In this document: positions 1-7,200 of the stretch, one piece after another | How the letters are laid out: each line of letters starts with the position of its first letter | How positions within the stretch are numbered: position 1 is the first letter of the stretch | Assembly: GCA_963579995.1 (NCBI GenBank) | Contig: CAUZIY010000147.1 | Location: forward strand, 1-7,650 | Source of the DNA: UBA6626 sp963579995 | GTDB taxonomy: Bacteria > Planctomycetota > Phycisphaerae > Phycisphaerales > Phycisphaeraceae | Length of the DNA: 7,650 nucleotides | Direction: 5' to 3' | Notes under the pieces: generated by a model | The model's input: only the letters and a program-made list of their open reading frames with translations | Told to the model about the DNA's origin: nothing | The model's database searches: none | Position numbers and translations under genes: made by a program

Positions 1-893
1 CGACCGTTATCATGCTGGGTGTACCGGCAATGGCAGCGGGTGTGGCAAATGTCAGTGTGGTGAGTCCGCCGCCGAACCGAACCAGTGGTCAAACACCAGG
101 CGATATCTCCCCCATTGTCTTGGCGACCTGTGCGTTGCTGGGAATTAAGAAAGTCTATCGCATTGGTGGTGCGCAAGCGGTTGCAGCTTTGGCGCTTGGC
201 ACACAACGTGTTGAACGCGTTGAGATGATTGCTGGGCCGGGAAACATTTACAGCCAGTTGGCCAAACAGCAGCTTGGTGGTCAGGTGGGAACAGATGGGG
301 GATTCTATGGTCCCAGCGAGATCGTGGTTATTGCCGACGAAAAGGCTGATTCACGTTTTATTGCAGCGGATCTTTTGGCCCAGGCTGAGCATGATCCAGG
401 TAAATGTTTCTTGGTTGCATGGTCACGGCAGGTGATTGAACAGGTCATCGGTCAGATGTCACGCCAAATTACTGATCGCAAGCGGAGGTCAGCCATTGAG
501 TCGGCACTGGGCAATGAGTCTTGTGCTGTTCTTGTTGCCGGTTGTGACCAGGCGATCCGGGTTGCTGATCAGATTGCATGCGAACATGTGGTCCTGGCGG
601 TAGCAGACCCCAATGCTCTGGCAATGAAACTTCGGCACGCTGGTACGATCTTTTTGGGCGACCGCAGCCCCGTGGCATCTGGTGATTATTATGCTGGTCC
701 CAGCCATTGCCTTCCAACCGGTCGTAGCGCCCGGTTCACCAGCGGTATCAGTGTTTATACTTTTCTAAAACGCACTGGTACAGTTAGCTATCACGATGGA
801 ATGAATCCATCAGTGATTGACAATATAGCGCGGATGGCCGAGGCTGAGGGGTTGGATGCACACGCCGAGTCCGCACGATGGCGAAGCAGGTAA
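1..893 (+). CDS. hisD: Histidinol dehydrogenase, 5'-truncated by window edge
   Basis: Catalyses the last two steps of histidine biosynthesis in the cytoplasm: the NAD-dependent, zinc-requiring oxidation of L-histidinol through histidinal to L-histidine. The reading frame (codons from position 3) is already open at the left edge, so the ATG at 12 is internal. About 296 residues are visible; the family is usually about 430, so roughly the first 130 are missing. Visible family hallmarks are GGAQAVAALA (about 165-195), AGPGN (about 234-246), YGPSEIVVIAD, and QAEHD at 381-395, whose Gln and His match the zinc ligands. CEH at 579-587 holds the catalytic Glu-His pair, GDY at 681-689 the zinc Asp, and GLDAH at about 852-863 the C-terminal zinc His. 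All key residues present are intact and the C-terminus is complete, ending at TAA 891-893. The next gene is convergent, so hisD is the last plus-strand gene here and is not followed by hisC or another his gene. Confidence 0.96.
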   Translation, partial: TVIMLGVPAMAAGVANVSVVSPPPNRTSGQTPGDISPIVLATCALLGIKKVYRIGGAQAVAALALGTQRVERVEMIAGPGNIYSQLAKQQLGGQVGTDGGFYGPSEIVVIADEKADSRFIAADLLAQAEHDPGKCFLVAWSRQVIEQVIGQMSRQITDRKRRSAIESALGNESCAVLVAGCDQAIRVADQIACEHVVLAVADPNALAMKLRHAGTIFLGDRSPVASGDYYAGPSHCLPTGRSARFTSGISVYTFLKRTGTVSYHDGMNPSVIDNIARMAEAEGLDAHAESARWRSR

Positions 894-946
894 GAGCAAT
901 TATTTGGTGTTCGTGCTTTTGCCGCCAGTGTGATTGATGGGTTGCA

Positions 947-1546
947 TCACCGGTATCGATTTAGTGTTTCCACCACCACTTGATGAACTTCAAGCGGCCT
1001 TGCCACCATGTCCCATACCGCTTCAATTGCCGCAGTTCCCGCGGTTGCGAACCCAATCGTTCCAAGTCCAAACAGCCGTTCCCGGATTGAAAAAAGGGTG
1101 ACGGTATGTTGAACGCTGGCAAGTTGTGTCTCAAATACTGAAATACGTAATACGCCTTTAATACGCAAAACACGGCGGTCTGTCAGGACATAGATCCGAC
1201 TGAGCCACTCAAGAAGTTGCCAGGCAAGGCGGATTGCTCCAATTCCGACCGCCAGGAAAATCAAATCTGTCTTGCTGGCCCAAAGGTCGTAACCTTTGCC
1301 GATCAGTAGGACCGCAATAATCAGAGCTAACACTACTCCGGCCAAGAAACGCCATGATTCAAGCAGGATATACCAGGCACTGGGCTTAATGAGCAGGATA
1401 ATGACTTCGCCTGACTGTAGTAGCTGCTGGGGTAAAAGCGCCGCGGTACGCAGGTCCGCTAGATTTTCTCCCGGCCCTGTGATCTGATCCGCCTCGGCCA
1501 GATGTGTTTGCGGCGTTCGTTGTGGGTTGCTGTCTATCGTTACCAT
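947..1546 (-). CDS. Small membrane protein with bacterial PH (bPH_2-like) domain
   Basis: Predicted inner-membrane protein; its function is not known from sequence. Numbered from the furthest upstream ATG (1600), it has a polar N-terminus, a LLPQQLLQSGEVIILLIKPS segment (56-75), two hydrophobic membrane segments (about 85-101 and 112-130), then a domain starting YVLTDRRVLRIKG (137-149) and running to about 205. The Y-x-L-T-x-x-R-x-L pattern followed by a GLGTIGFATAG stretch is typical of the bacterial PH-like domain family PF03703 (YdbS/YdbT type). The start is uncertain: ATG 1600 would overlap the end of hpt by 41 bp, while ATG 1546 (Met19) leaves a 13-bp gap after the hpt stop. Neither has a clear Shine-Dalgarno site. 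I prefer 1546 because the first 18 residues are not part of any domain and lie over hpt coding sequence. It is probably co-transcribed with hpt, and it runs convergent to hisD with about 53 bp between stop codons. Confidence 0.8.
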   Translation of the reverse strand: MVTIDSNPQRTPQTHLAEADQITGPGENLADLRTAALLPQQLLQSGEVIILLIKPSAWYILLESWRFLAGVVLALIIAVLLIGKGYDLWASKTDLIFLAVGIGAIRLAWQLLEWLSRIYVLTDRRVLRIKGVLRISVFETQLASVQHTVTLFSIRERLFGLGTIGFATAGTAAIEAVWDMVARPLEVHQVVVETLNRYR

Positions 1547-1559
1547 GGTTGGTTGATCA

Positions 1560-1964
1560 TCAATGGAGGTGTTGTCTATCAACAGTATCCTGTATGGCAT
1601 CAGAGCGAAGCGTTACGATGTCCGGTAGATTTCGGTCGTAACCGTTGTAATCTAAACCATAGCCAACAACGAAGCGATCTGGAATCTCGAAGCAGACGTA
1701 ATCAACTTCATGCTTTAACGCTTGTAAGTGTTGTTTACGTAATAAGACACAGGTTCGAATGGATGCAGGTGCCCGGCGAATCAATTGTTGTTTGACCAGT
1801 TGCAGTGTCTGCCCCGAATCAAGAATATCGTCCACAATCAATACATTTGTGCCACTAAGTGTTTCTGGCAATGTGGTTAGCTCATTTTGTGGCTTGGCAC
1901 CGTGACGGATGATTGTGGCACCGGGGTATGAAACGACAGATACCAAGTGTATCTGCATTGGCAT
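1560..1964 (-). CDS. hpt: Hypoxanthine phosphoribosyltransferase, N-terminally incomplete frame
   Basis: Purine salvage enzyme that transfers phosphoribose from PRPP to hypoxanthine or guanine in the cytoplasm. The 134 residues from ATG 1964 carry the PRPP-binding loop VLIVDDILDSGQTL (41-54, with the Asp-Asp pair 45-46 and the likely general base D49), VLLRK (73-77, purine-contacting Lys) and FEIPDRFVVGYGLDY...RNLP (92-114), all as expected for Hpt. The family is usually about 175-185 residues. This frame lacks the N-terminal helix, the first beta strand and the PPi-binding loop I. That missing part is visible upstream: the same frame reads PILTGSIIFVADLIRKLP from about 2018 down to 1965, but no ATG, GTG or TTG precedes it before TGA at 2075-2073. 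Position 1964 is therefore unlikely to be the true start. In loop I the usual Lys of 'LKGS' is Thr. The gene is either broken or carries a sequence error; see the upstream fragment. The downstream neighbour is the PH-domain gene. Confidence 0.85.
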   Translation of the reverse strand: MPMQIHLVSVVSYPGATIIRHGAKPQNELTTLPETLSGTNVLIVDDILDSGQTLQLVKQQLIRRAPASIRTCVLLRKQHLQALKHEVDYVCFEIPDRFVVGYGLDYNGYDRNLPDIVTLRSDAIQDTVDRQHLH

Positions 1965-2015
1965 GGGTAATTTCCGAATAAGATCAGCAACAAAGATAAT
2001 GCTTCCGGTGAGAAT

Positions 2016-2104
2016 GGGACCAGGGTCAACTCGGGTAACTTCTGTTTTCCGGGCTCGGCATTCTTTGGGGACTCACTTGTAGCATTGACCTGCCGAAGGT
2101 CAGA
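2016..2104 (-). pseudogene. hpt: Out-of-frame N-terminal fragment of hpt
   Basis: On the minus strand, the frame one base off from the main hpt frame reads GKQKLPELTLVP, ending at about 2016. The main frame then continues with ILTGSIIFVADLI. Joining them gives LTLVPILTGSIIF, the shape expected for the first beta strand and loop I of planctomycete-type Hpt. One extra C in the minus-strand CCC run (plus-strand GGG at 2016-2018) would restore the frame. The fragment is bounded upstream by TAG at 2107-2105. It holds no ATG or GTG; the only near-canonical start is TTG at 2029-2027, directly before the beta strand, with no ribosome binding site. What I see is the frame disruption. That it is a real mutation rather than a base-calling error is not decidable here. 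Confidence 0.55.
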
Positions 2105-2108
2105 CTAC

Positions 2109-2142
2109 TTGACGCTCAGGATTTCTGGGCAGAGAATATAAT
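2109..2142 (+). promoter_or_regulatory. Candidate promoter for the FlgI-like lipoprotein gene
   Basis: A perfect TATAAT lies at 2137-2142, 43 bp upstream of ATG 2186. The best -35-like hexamer, TTGACG at 2109-2114, is 22 bp away, longer than the usual 16-18 bp. The GAATAT at 2134-2139 would give a 19-bp spacer. The match is therefore good for the -10 box and poor for the pair. The region is the only divergent intergenic space in the window, so a promoter for each strand is expected here. Confidence 0.35.
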
Positions 2143-2179
2143 CGGTTTTAGAATGTGAATATTCCTTGTTTGTGCGGTC

Positions 2180-2210
2180 TTATAAATGTCTATAAATATA
2201 TGTGGGTCAA
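2180..2210 (-). promoter_or_regulatory. Weak candidate promoter for hpt and the PH-domain gene
   Basis: On the minus strand TTGACC (2210-2205) is followed after 18-19 bp by TTTATA or TTATAA (2186-2180). This would start transcription near 2172, upstream of the hpt remnant and partly inside the start of the divergent lipoprotein gene. The pair is only an approximate sigma-70 match in AT-rich sequence, so it is weakly supported. Confidence 0.22.
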
Positions 2211-4096
2211 ATATTTGCGTGGCTAGAAGGTTTTGCGGTGCCAACGTTGTTGTGCTTCTGGTGATATTGGTGGCGGTTACAGTGAGCGGTTGCACGAAGA
2301 CGCACCGTCCTGCACCTCGTTTGTACCAACCTGCGAGGTCTTTTACCGGGCCCGATTTCCTGCGTCATTCAGTTGGTGCCCTGACCCAGTTGACCAAACC
2401 AAGTAGTGAATACCTCTTGGTCAGTGGATATGGGCTGGTCGTTGGCTTGGATGGAACTGGCTCAAGCCAAGTCGACCTCAGCATCAGGCCGGAAATTCTC
2501 AACCAGGCACGCAAGCTTTCACCATTGTCCGCACGGCAAGGCAAGCCGCATCTGACACCACGGCAATTGCTGGAAAGTCGAGATACTGCCGTGGTTGCAG
2601 TCGAGGGATTGATTCCACCGGGGGCACCGAAGGGGACCCGTTTTGACCTGTTGGTCAGCTCGCTGCCTCAGACCGATGTGGTCAGTCTGGCGCGAGGGAA
2701 ACTTTGGTCGACGCCACTGAGCATCTATGGTACCACCCCAAAACTCTATACAAAGCAATTGGCCAATGCATCAGGTTCGATTTACATCAATCCTTTTGCG
2801 GTGGCACACGAGCAAGAAGATCAGCCTGTGCATCGCCAAGCAGTGGTTATCGGTGGTGGCGTGGTTACCCAGGACCAGAGCATCAAGTTGCAGCTGCGTC
2901 AACCAAGTTTTGGTCGTGCACGGGTCATTGCTGATCGGATCAATGAGCGCTTCGGCCACGAAAGATCAACTGAAATTTTCAACACGGCTGTTGCGGTCTC
3001 TGATCAGTTGATTGAGATTAACATTCCGCACCGTTTCTTGTCTGATCTGGATTTGTTTCTTGGTCTTGTCTCGCATTTGTACCTGGATCGTGGCCCAAAT
3101 ATTGAAATCCAGAAAGCGACTGAACTGGCTGAGGCTCTCAGGGGCAACCCGCAATATGCAGAAGATGTTGCGCTGGCATGGGCGGCCATGGGCCGAGTGG
3201 CATGGCCCGTGCTGCGAGGCCATTACAAGCATTCTACAATCCATGTATGCCTGGCAGCTCTGAAGGCCGGCGCTTTACTTGATGATCCACATGCTGCCAC
3301 GCAATTGGCAAAAATGACGGTACACCCCGATCCTGAGATCAGGCAGAGCGTAGCGCAACTGTTGGGGTTGACGAAAAATAATATTCGTGCTGCATCGTCG
3401 CTGCATGGGTTGCTGGATGACGACCAACTCCATGTCCGATTGGCGGCTTATGAATCCCTTGTGGCCATCGGAGATCAGTTGATTCAGCGGACAGCCTTTC
3501 GTCGCAGTGGTGAGTTTAAGTTTATTCTGGACCTGGTACCGTCGCGCAGCCCCCTGATCTATATCACTCATTCTCCGGTGCCACGTGTGGTGATATTTGA
3601 TCCGATGTTGGGGTTCGCCCCAAACGAGGTGATTGCGCTGTGGGATAATCAATTAATGTTGCGTCGCGATAAGACCAATGCGATGACGGTGTATTATCAG
3701 GAGCCGGGTCAAATCAAGGGGATTCAGGCTGAGATCGCACCCACGGCAGCCAACTTGATCTATCTCATGGCACACCGACCGTCGCTCGAGCATCCAATGA
3801 AGGGATTGGATCTGCAGTTCAGCCAGGTTGCCAATGCGCTTTATACATTATCAAGCAGAGGCGATATTCAGGCGCCAATCGAGATTCAACAAAACAGTTG
3901 GGCCCGGAAGTTTGATCGTGTCCGTCAGCAGCAGCGGCCGGGACAGACGCGTCCGGAAATCAGCAATGAACCGCTGTCCGGCCCAGATGCCCCGGTAGCC
4001 CCCGATGGGGCTGGAAGTCCGACGGGCGATTTGATCGGTTCGGATGGCAGGGATGCTTTGACGGGTGGTATCCAAGCCCGTCCGGATCGTGGTTAG
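2186..4096 (+). CDS. FlgI-like (P-ring family) HEAT-repeat lipoprotein
   Basis: Predicted exported lipoprotein, 636 residues; exact role unknown. The N-terminus has RR at 14-15, a hydrophobic core (21-33) and a lipobox VSGC with Cys36. Residues about 80-300 resemble flagellar P-ring protein FlgI: GYGLVVGLDGTG (81-92), DTAVVAVEGLIPPGAPKGTRFDLLVSS starting at 133, then a segment like FlgI's 'GGTLLLTPL' (RGKLWSTPL). Residues about 326-428 look like HEAT-type helical repeats (HPDPEIRQSVAQLLGL, DDQLHVRLAAYESLVAIGD). Residues about 430-580 match nothing I recognise, and about 581-636 is a Pro/Gly/Asp-rich, probably disordered tail. FlgI is normally about 365 residues and is not a lipoprotein, so this is a divergent, extended relative and should not be called flgI on this evidence. 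No flagellar gene is nearby. The start is ATG 2186; GTG 2219 (Val12) would give a more compact signal peptide. Neither has a clear Shine-Dalgarno site. Confidence 0.85.
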   Translation: MSINICGSNICVARRFCGANVVVLLVILVAVTVSGCTKTHRPAPRLYQPARSFTGPDFLRHSVGALTQLTKPSSEYLLVSGYGLVVGLDGTGSSQVDLSIRPEILNQARKLSPLSARQGKPHLTPRQLLESRDTAVVAVEGLIPPGAPKGTRFDLLVSSLPQTDVVSLARGKLWSTPLSIYGTTPKLYTKQLANASGSIYINPFAVAHEQEDQPVHRQAVVIGGGVVTQDQSIKLQLRQPSFGRARVIADRINERFGHERSTEIFNTAVAVSDQLIEINIPHRFLSDLDLFLGLVSHLYLDRGPNIEIQKATELAEALRGNPQYAEDVALAWAAMGRVAWPVLRGHYKHSTIHVCLAALKAGALLDDPHAATQLAKMTVHPDPEIRQSVAQLLGLTKNNIRAASSLHGLLDDDQLHVRLAAYESLVAIGDQLIQRTAFRRSGEFKFILDLVPSRSPLIYITHSPVPRVVIFDPMLGFAPNEVIALWDNQLMLRRDKTNAMTVYYQEPGQIKGIQAEIAPTAANLIYLMAHRPSLEHPMKGLDLQFSQVANALYTLSSRGDIQAPIEIQQNSWARKFDRVRQQQRPGQTRPEISNEPLSGPDAPVAPDGAGSPTGDLIGSDGRDALTGGIQARPDRG

Positions 4097-4184
4097 ACTT
4101 GTAGTAATAGTGGAAAGCCGGCCAGATCATCCATCCTTTACAGAAACAGAAGCCGGGCATGGGAGAAAATGAACAAAACCCATT

Positions 4185-4214
4185 CTTACAATCTTAACGA
4201 ATGGCATATATTAT
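4185..4214 (+). promoter_or_regulatory. Candidate sigma-70-type promoter for smc
   Basis: CTTACA (4185-4190) is separated by 16 bp from TATATT (4207-4212), or by 18 bp from TATTAT (4209-4214). This predicts a transcript start near 4220 and a 5' leader of about 40 nt that contains the smc Shine-Dalgarno site. Hexamer matches are fair, spacing is good, and the position is sensible; nothing else supports it. Confidence 0.35.
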
Positions 4215-4244
4215 CTGACGTGCCTAGGATGGGCCGATAACGAC

Positions 4245-4251
4245 AAGGAGG
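4245..4251 (+). promoter_or_regulatory. Shine-Dalgarno site of smc
   Basis: AAGGAGG lies 11 nt before ATG 4263 and fixes that start, because the encoded MRLSKLTLAGFKSFAD is the canonical SMC N-terminus. It stands out because the other genes whose starts are in this window show no comparable site. Confidence 0.8.
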
Positions 4252-4262
4252 TCAAACGTCTT

Positions 4263-7200
4263 ATGCGTCTGTCAAAGCTCACGCTCGCCGGATTTAAGTC
4301 TTTTGCGGATAAAACGGAGATCGATTTTAGTGCGCCGATGATCGGCATCGTGGGGCCCAACGGTTGCGGGAAATCCAATATCGTAGACGGACTCAAATGG
4401 GTGCTTGGTGAGCTAAGCGCCAAAAGCCTGCGCGGTGGCGCGATGATGGATATGATCTTCAACGGCTCTGTGGCTCGCAAGCCGTCGGGTATGGCGTCGG
4501 TAACGCTTACTTTTGACAATCCGCCAGTCAATGGTAAGCGCAAACTGCCGCTCGACTTCGATTCGGTTAGTGTTACACGTCAGCTATATCGGGACGGCTC
4601 CAGCGAGTATTTGATTAATAAGCAACAGGCACGCCTTCGGGATATTCGTGAACTGTTTATGGATACCGGCGTCGGGACGGATGCCTATTCAATTATCGAG
4701 CAGGGCAAGGTTGATATTCTTCTTCAGGCCAACCCGGTTCAGCGACGCGAGATCTTTGAAGAGGCCGCCGGTATTTCCCGTTTTAAAGCCCGCAAAAAAG
4801 AGGCAGTGCGAAAGCTTGAACGTACTGAACAGAATCTAGTTCTGTCGCGCCAGCAACTTGACCAAACTCAGCGCCGCTTGCGGAGCGTCAAGATCCAAGC
4901 AGCTCGAGCACGTAATTACAAGGATTACAAGGAACAGCTACGTTGCTTGCAGTTGAGTTTCCTTTTAGCCGAGTACCACAAACTACACACGAGTCTAGCG
5001 GATGTCACCGCCAGTCTTGAGCAGGCTGAAGCTGATCGTGGTGCTGCATTGCGGAGTCTGGCGGATCAGGAAAAACGGATCAATGACGCTGAAATTGAAC
5101 GTCAGGCATTACTCAACCAGCAAAAACAGATTGAACATGAGCGGCTGGGAAATCAATCCGCCGCTGAAAAATCTGAGCAACGACGTCAATTTGCCATTAC
5201 CAATACCCGCCAGTCACAGGACCAGATAGACCAAGACTCCTCCCGCCTTGAAGAGTTATCGCAACGCACCGCAGCCATTGACTCGGAGAAAACGGAGAAG
5301 CGATCACTCGTAGAGAACTTGCTCTTGGCTCAGGCGGATGCTGAGAAACGATTGGCCCTGGCTCAAGGCGATTGTCGCATGCTGATGCATGAGTTGAATG
5401 AAAAGCGAAGTGCTATTGAGGACGAAAAGGCTGGTATTATGGGGCTGATGCGCCGGACAGCTCAATTGAACAATGAAATCCATTTGATCGGTAGTTTCCA
5501 GGAGAACCTGCTTTCAACGCGGCGCAAGCTTGATCAACGTAGTAGCTATATTTCCCATGAGCTTGAGCAGATGCTTGCCGCCCGAGATGAGGCCGGTGGA
5601 AAACTTAATGAAGTCGGGCAACTCATCGAGGCGGAGGATCACCAACTCGAACAGTTGAAGCAGCAAGCGTCGATGCTCGGAGGTTCTCAACAGCAGTTGA
5701 CCCAGCAGTTGGCGACAGCAAAGGAAAAGCGTAGCGGCCTTGAGTCACGACGTGCAGTGCTTCAGGAGATGCAGGATAAACAGCAGGGTGTAGCCGACCC
5801 AGTTAAGGCAGTATTAGCTCGACGGTCCGAGGCGGATGATGGTGGGGGCACCTTCTGCTTCGTGCATGGTCTTCTAGCGGAAATGTTTGAGGTCGAGGTA
5901 GAGCATGCACAGATCGTAGAGGCGGCGCTCGGTGAATACCAACAGGGGTTGGTCGTCGATTCGTTGGATCGGCTTCGTGATCACCAGGGTATCAAGGCCC
6001 TGGCATCGCTTGCCGGCCGCGTCACATTCGTGCCGATCACCCAAGACGCCATGGACCCCAATGATATTCATCCGGTGAATCATGACGGTACTGTACTGGA
6101 AGGGCTTTGTAGTGTTCTGGAGTTCGTACGCTACCCTGACCGGATTGCACCGATTGCTGAGCGTTTACTTGGCTCAACCTATGTTGTCGAAAGTCTGGAT
6201 ATTGCGCGTGAGACCTGTCGCCGTGGTGTCGGGAATATCAGGTTTGTGACCCGGTCAAGTGAGTTGCTTGAGGCAGATGGTCGTGTGGTTGCAGGGCCGG
6301 CGACAGAGAGTGATTGGACAGGTGGATTAATCAGTCGTCGTAGTGAACTCGTTAAATTGAACAGCCAGATTCATGAACTAGATCATCAGATCACCCAATG
6401 GCAGCAGGCGTTGGCCAAATTAAATGATCGCGCCACCCATATTGAAACACTTGATCAAGAACTGCGCCAGTCGATCTACGATGCCAATGCGGTGCGTATC
6501 GAATTGACCAGCCGGCTCGAGACTTTGAATGCTCAAATCAGTGGATTGGAACGCGAGCAGCCGGTATTAACTGCTGAGGCCGAACAGGTATACCGACAAC
6601 TTCGTGACGCTACTAAAAAACGCCGCGGCCATGAAGATCAGGCCCGTCAGCTTGAAGAGGACTCTGGTGTTCGACAGCAGGCCGTTCAGACGCTCCAGGA
6701 CAAGTCAGGGCAATTGGCTACACATATCGAGGAAGCTCAAGAGGGCATCACTGCGATTCGTGTTGAAGCAGGGAAACTTACTGAACAGATAAGCAACGCC
6801 CGTCATCAGTTACGGCAGTTGGAGATTGCTCATGGTGATATTGAGCGGCAACACAAACTTCTGAAAGATCAGCTTGGTCAGCACCATCAGCGGATTAAGG
6901 AATACAAGCAGGTTTCCGCCGATGCTGAAGAGCAGGTCAAGCAAAGTGAGTTGCGGATTCGAGAACTTAAAACTCGGGCCGATCTCATTGGGCATCGGCT
7001 GGGTAAATCTGATGAGTGCATCGGGGATCTGCGGCAGGCGATGATTGAGCATCGCCAGAAGGTCGAAGCAGATGAACGCGCCATGCAGGCGTTGCAGGTC
7101 GACCGTCGGGAGTTGGAAGTGAAGGTTGAGGCAATTCAGCAACGCAGTCAGGAACAATTGGAAGTTGATCTGTCGGTGGCCTATCAAGAAGCTTGCCGGG

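Larger units (their letters stand above)
4097..4262. other. Intergenic region between lipoprotein gene and smc
   Basis: 166 bp without a convincing gene. I see no stem-loop followed by a T run, so no intrinsic terminator for the upstream gene. It contains a candidate promoter (4185-4214), the smc ribosome binding site (4245-4251), and a 23-codon frame (ATG 4169 to TAA 4240) of unknown significance that ends just before the ribosome binding site. Confidence 0.6.

Noticed and set aside
933..950. Possible terminator hairpin (TGATG, loop, CATCA) between hisD and the convergent gene
   Set aside because: Only a 5-bp AT-rich stem that runs into the stop codon of the PH-domain gene, with no T run. 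Too weak to call.
1502..1795. 97-codon plus-strand open frame
   Set aside because: It lies opposite the hpt 3' half and the start of the PH-domain gene, both of which have clear family motifs on the minus strand.
3275..3652. 125-codon minus-strand open frame
   Set aside because: It is antisense to the HEAT-like and following region of the lipoprotein gene, with no recognisable domain and no ribosome binding site.
4211..4543. 110-codon minus-strand open frame
   Set aside because: It is antisense to the SMC head with the Walker A motif and has no family resemblance.
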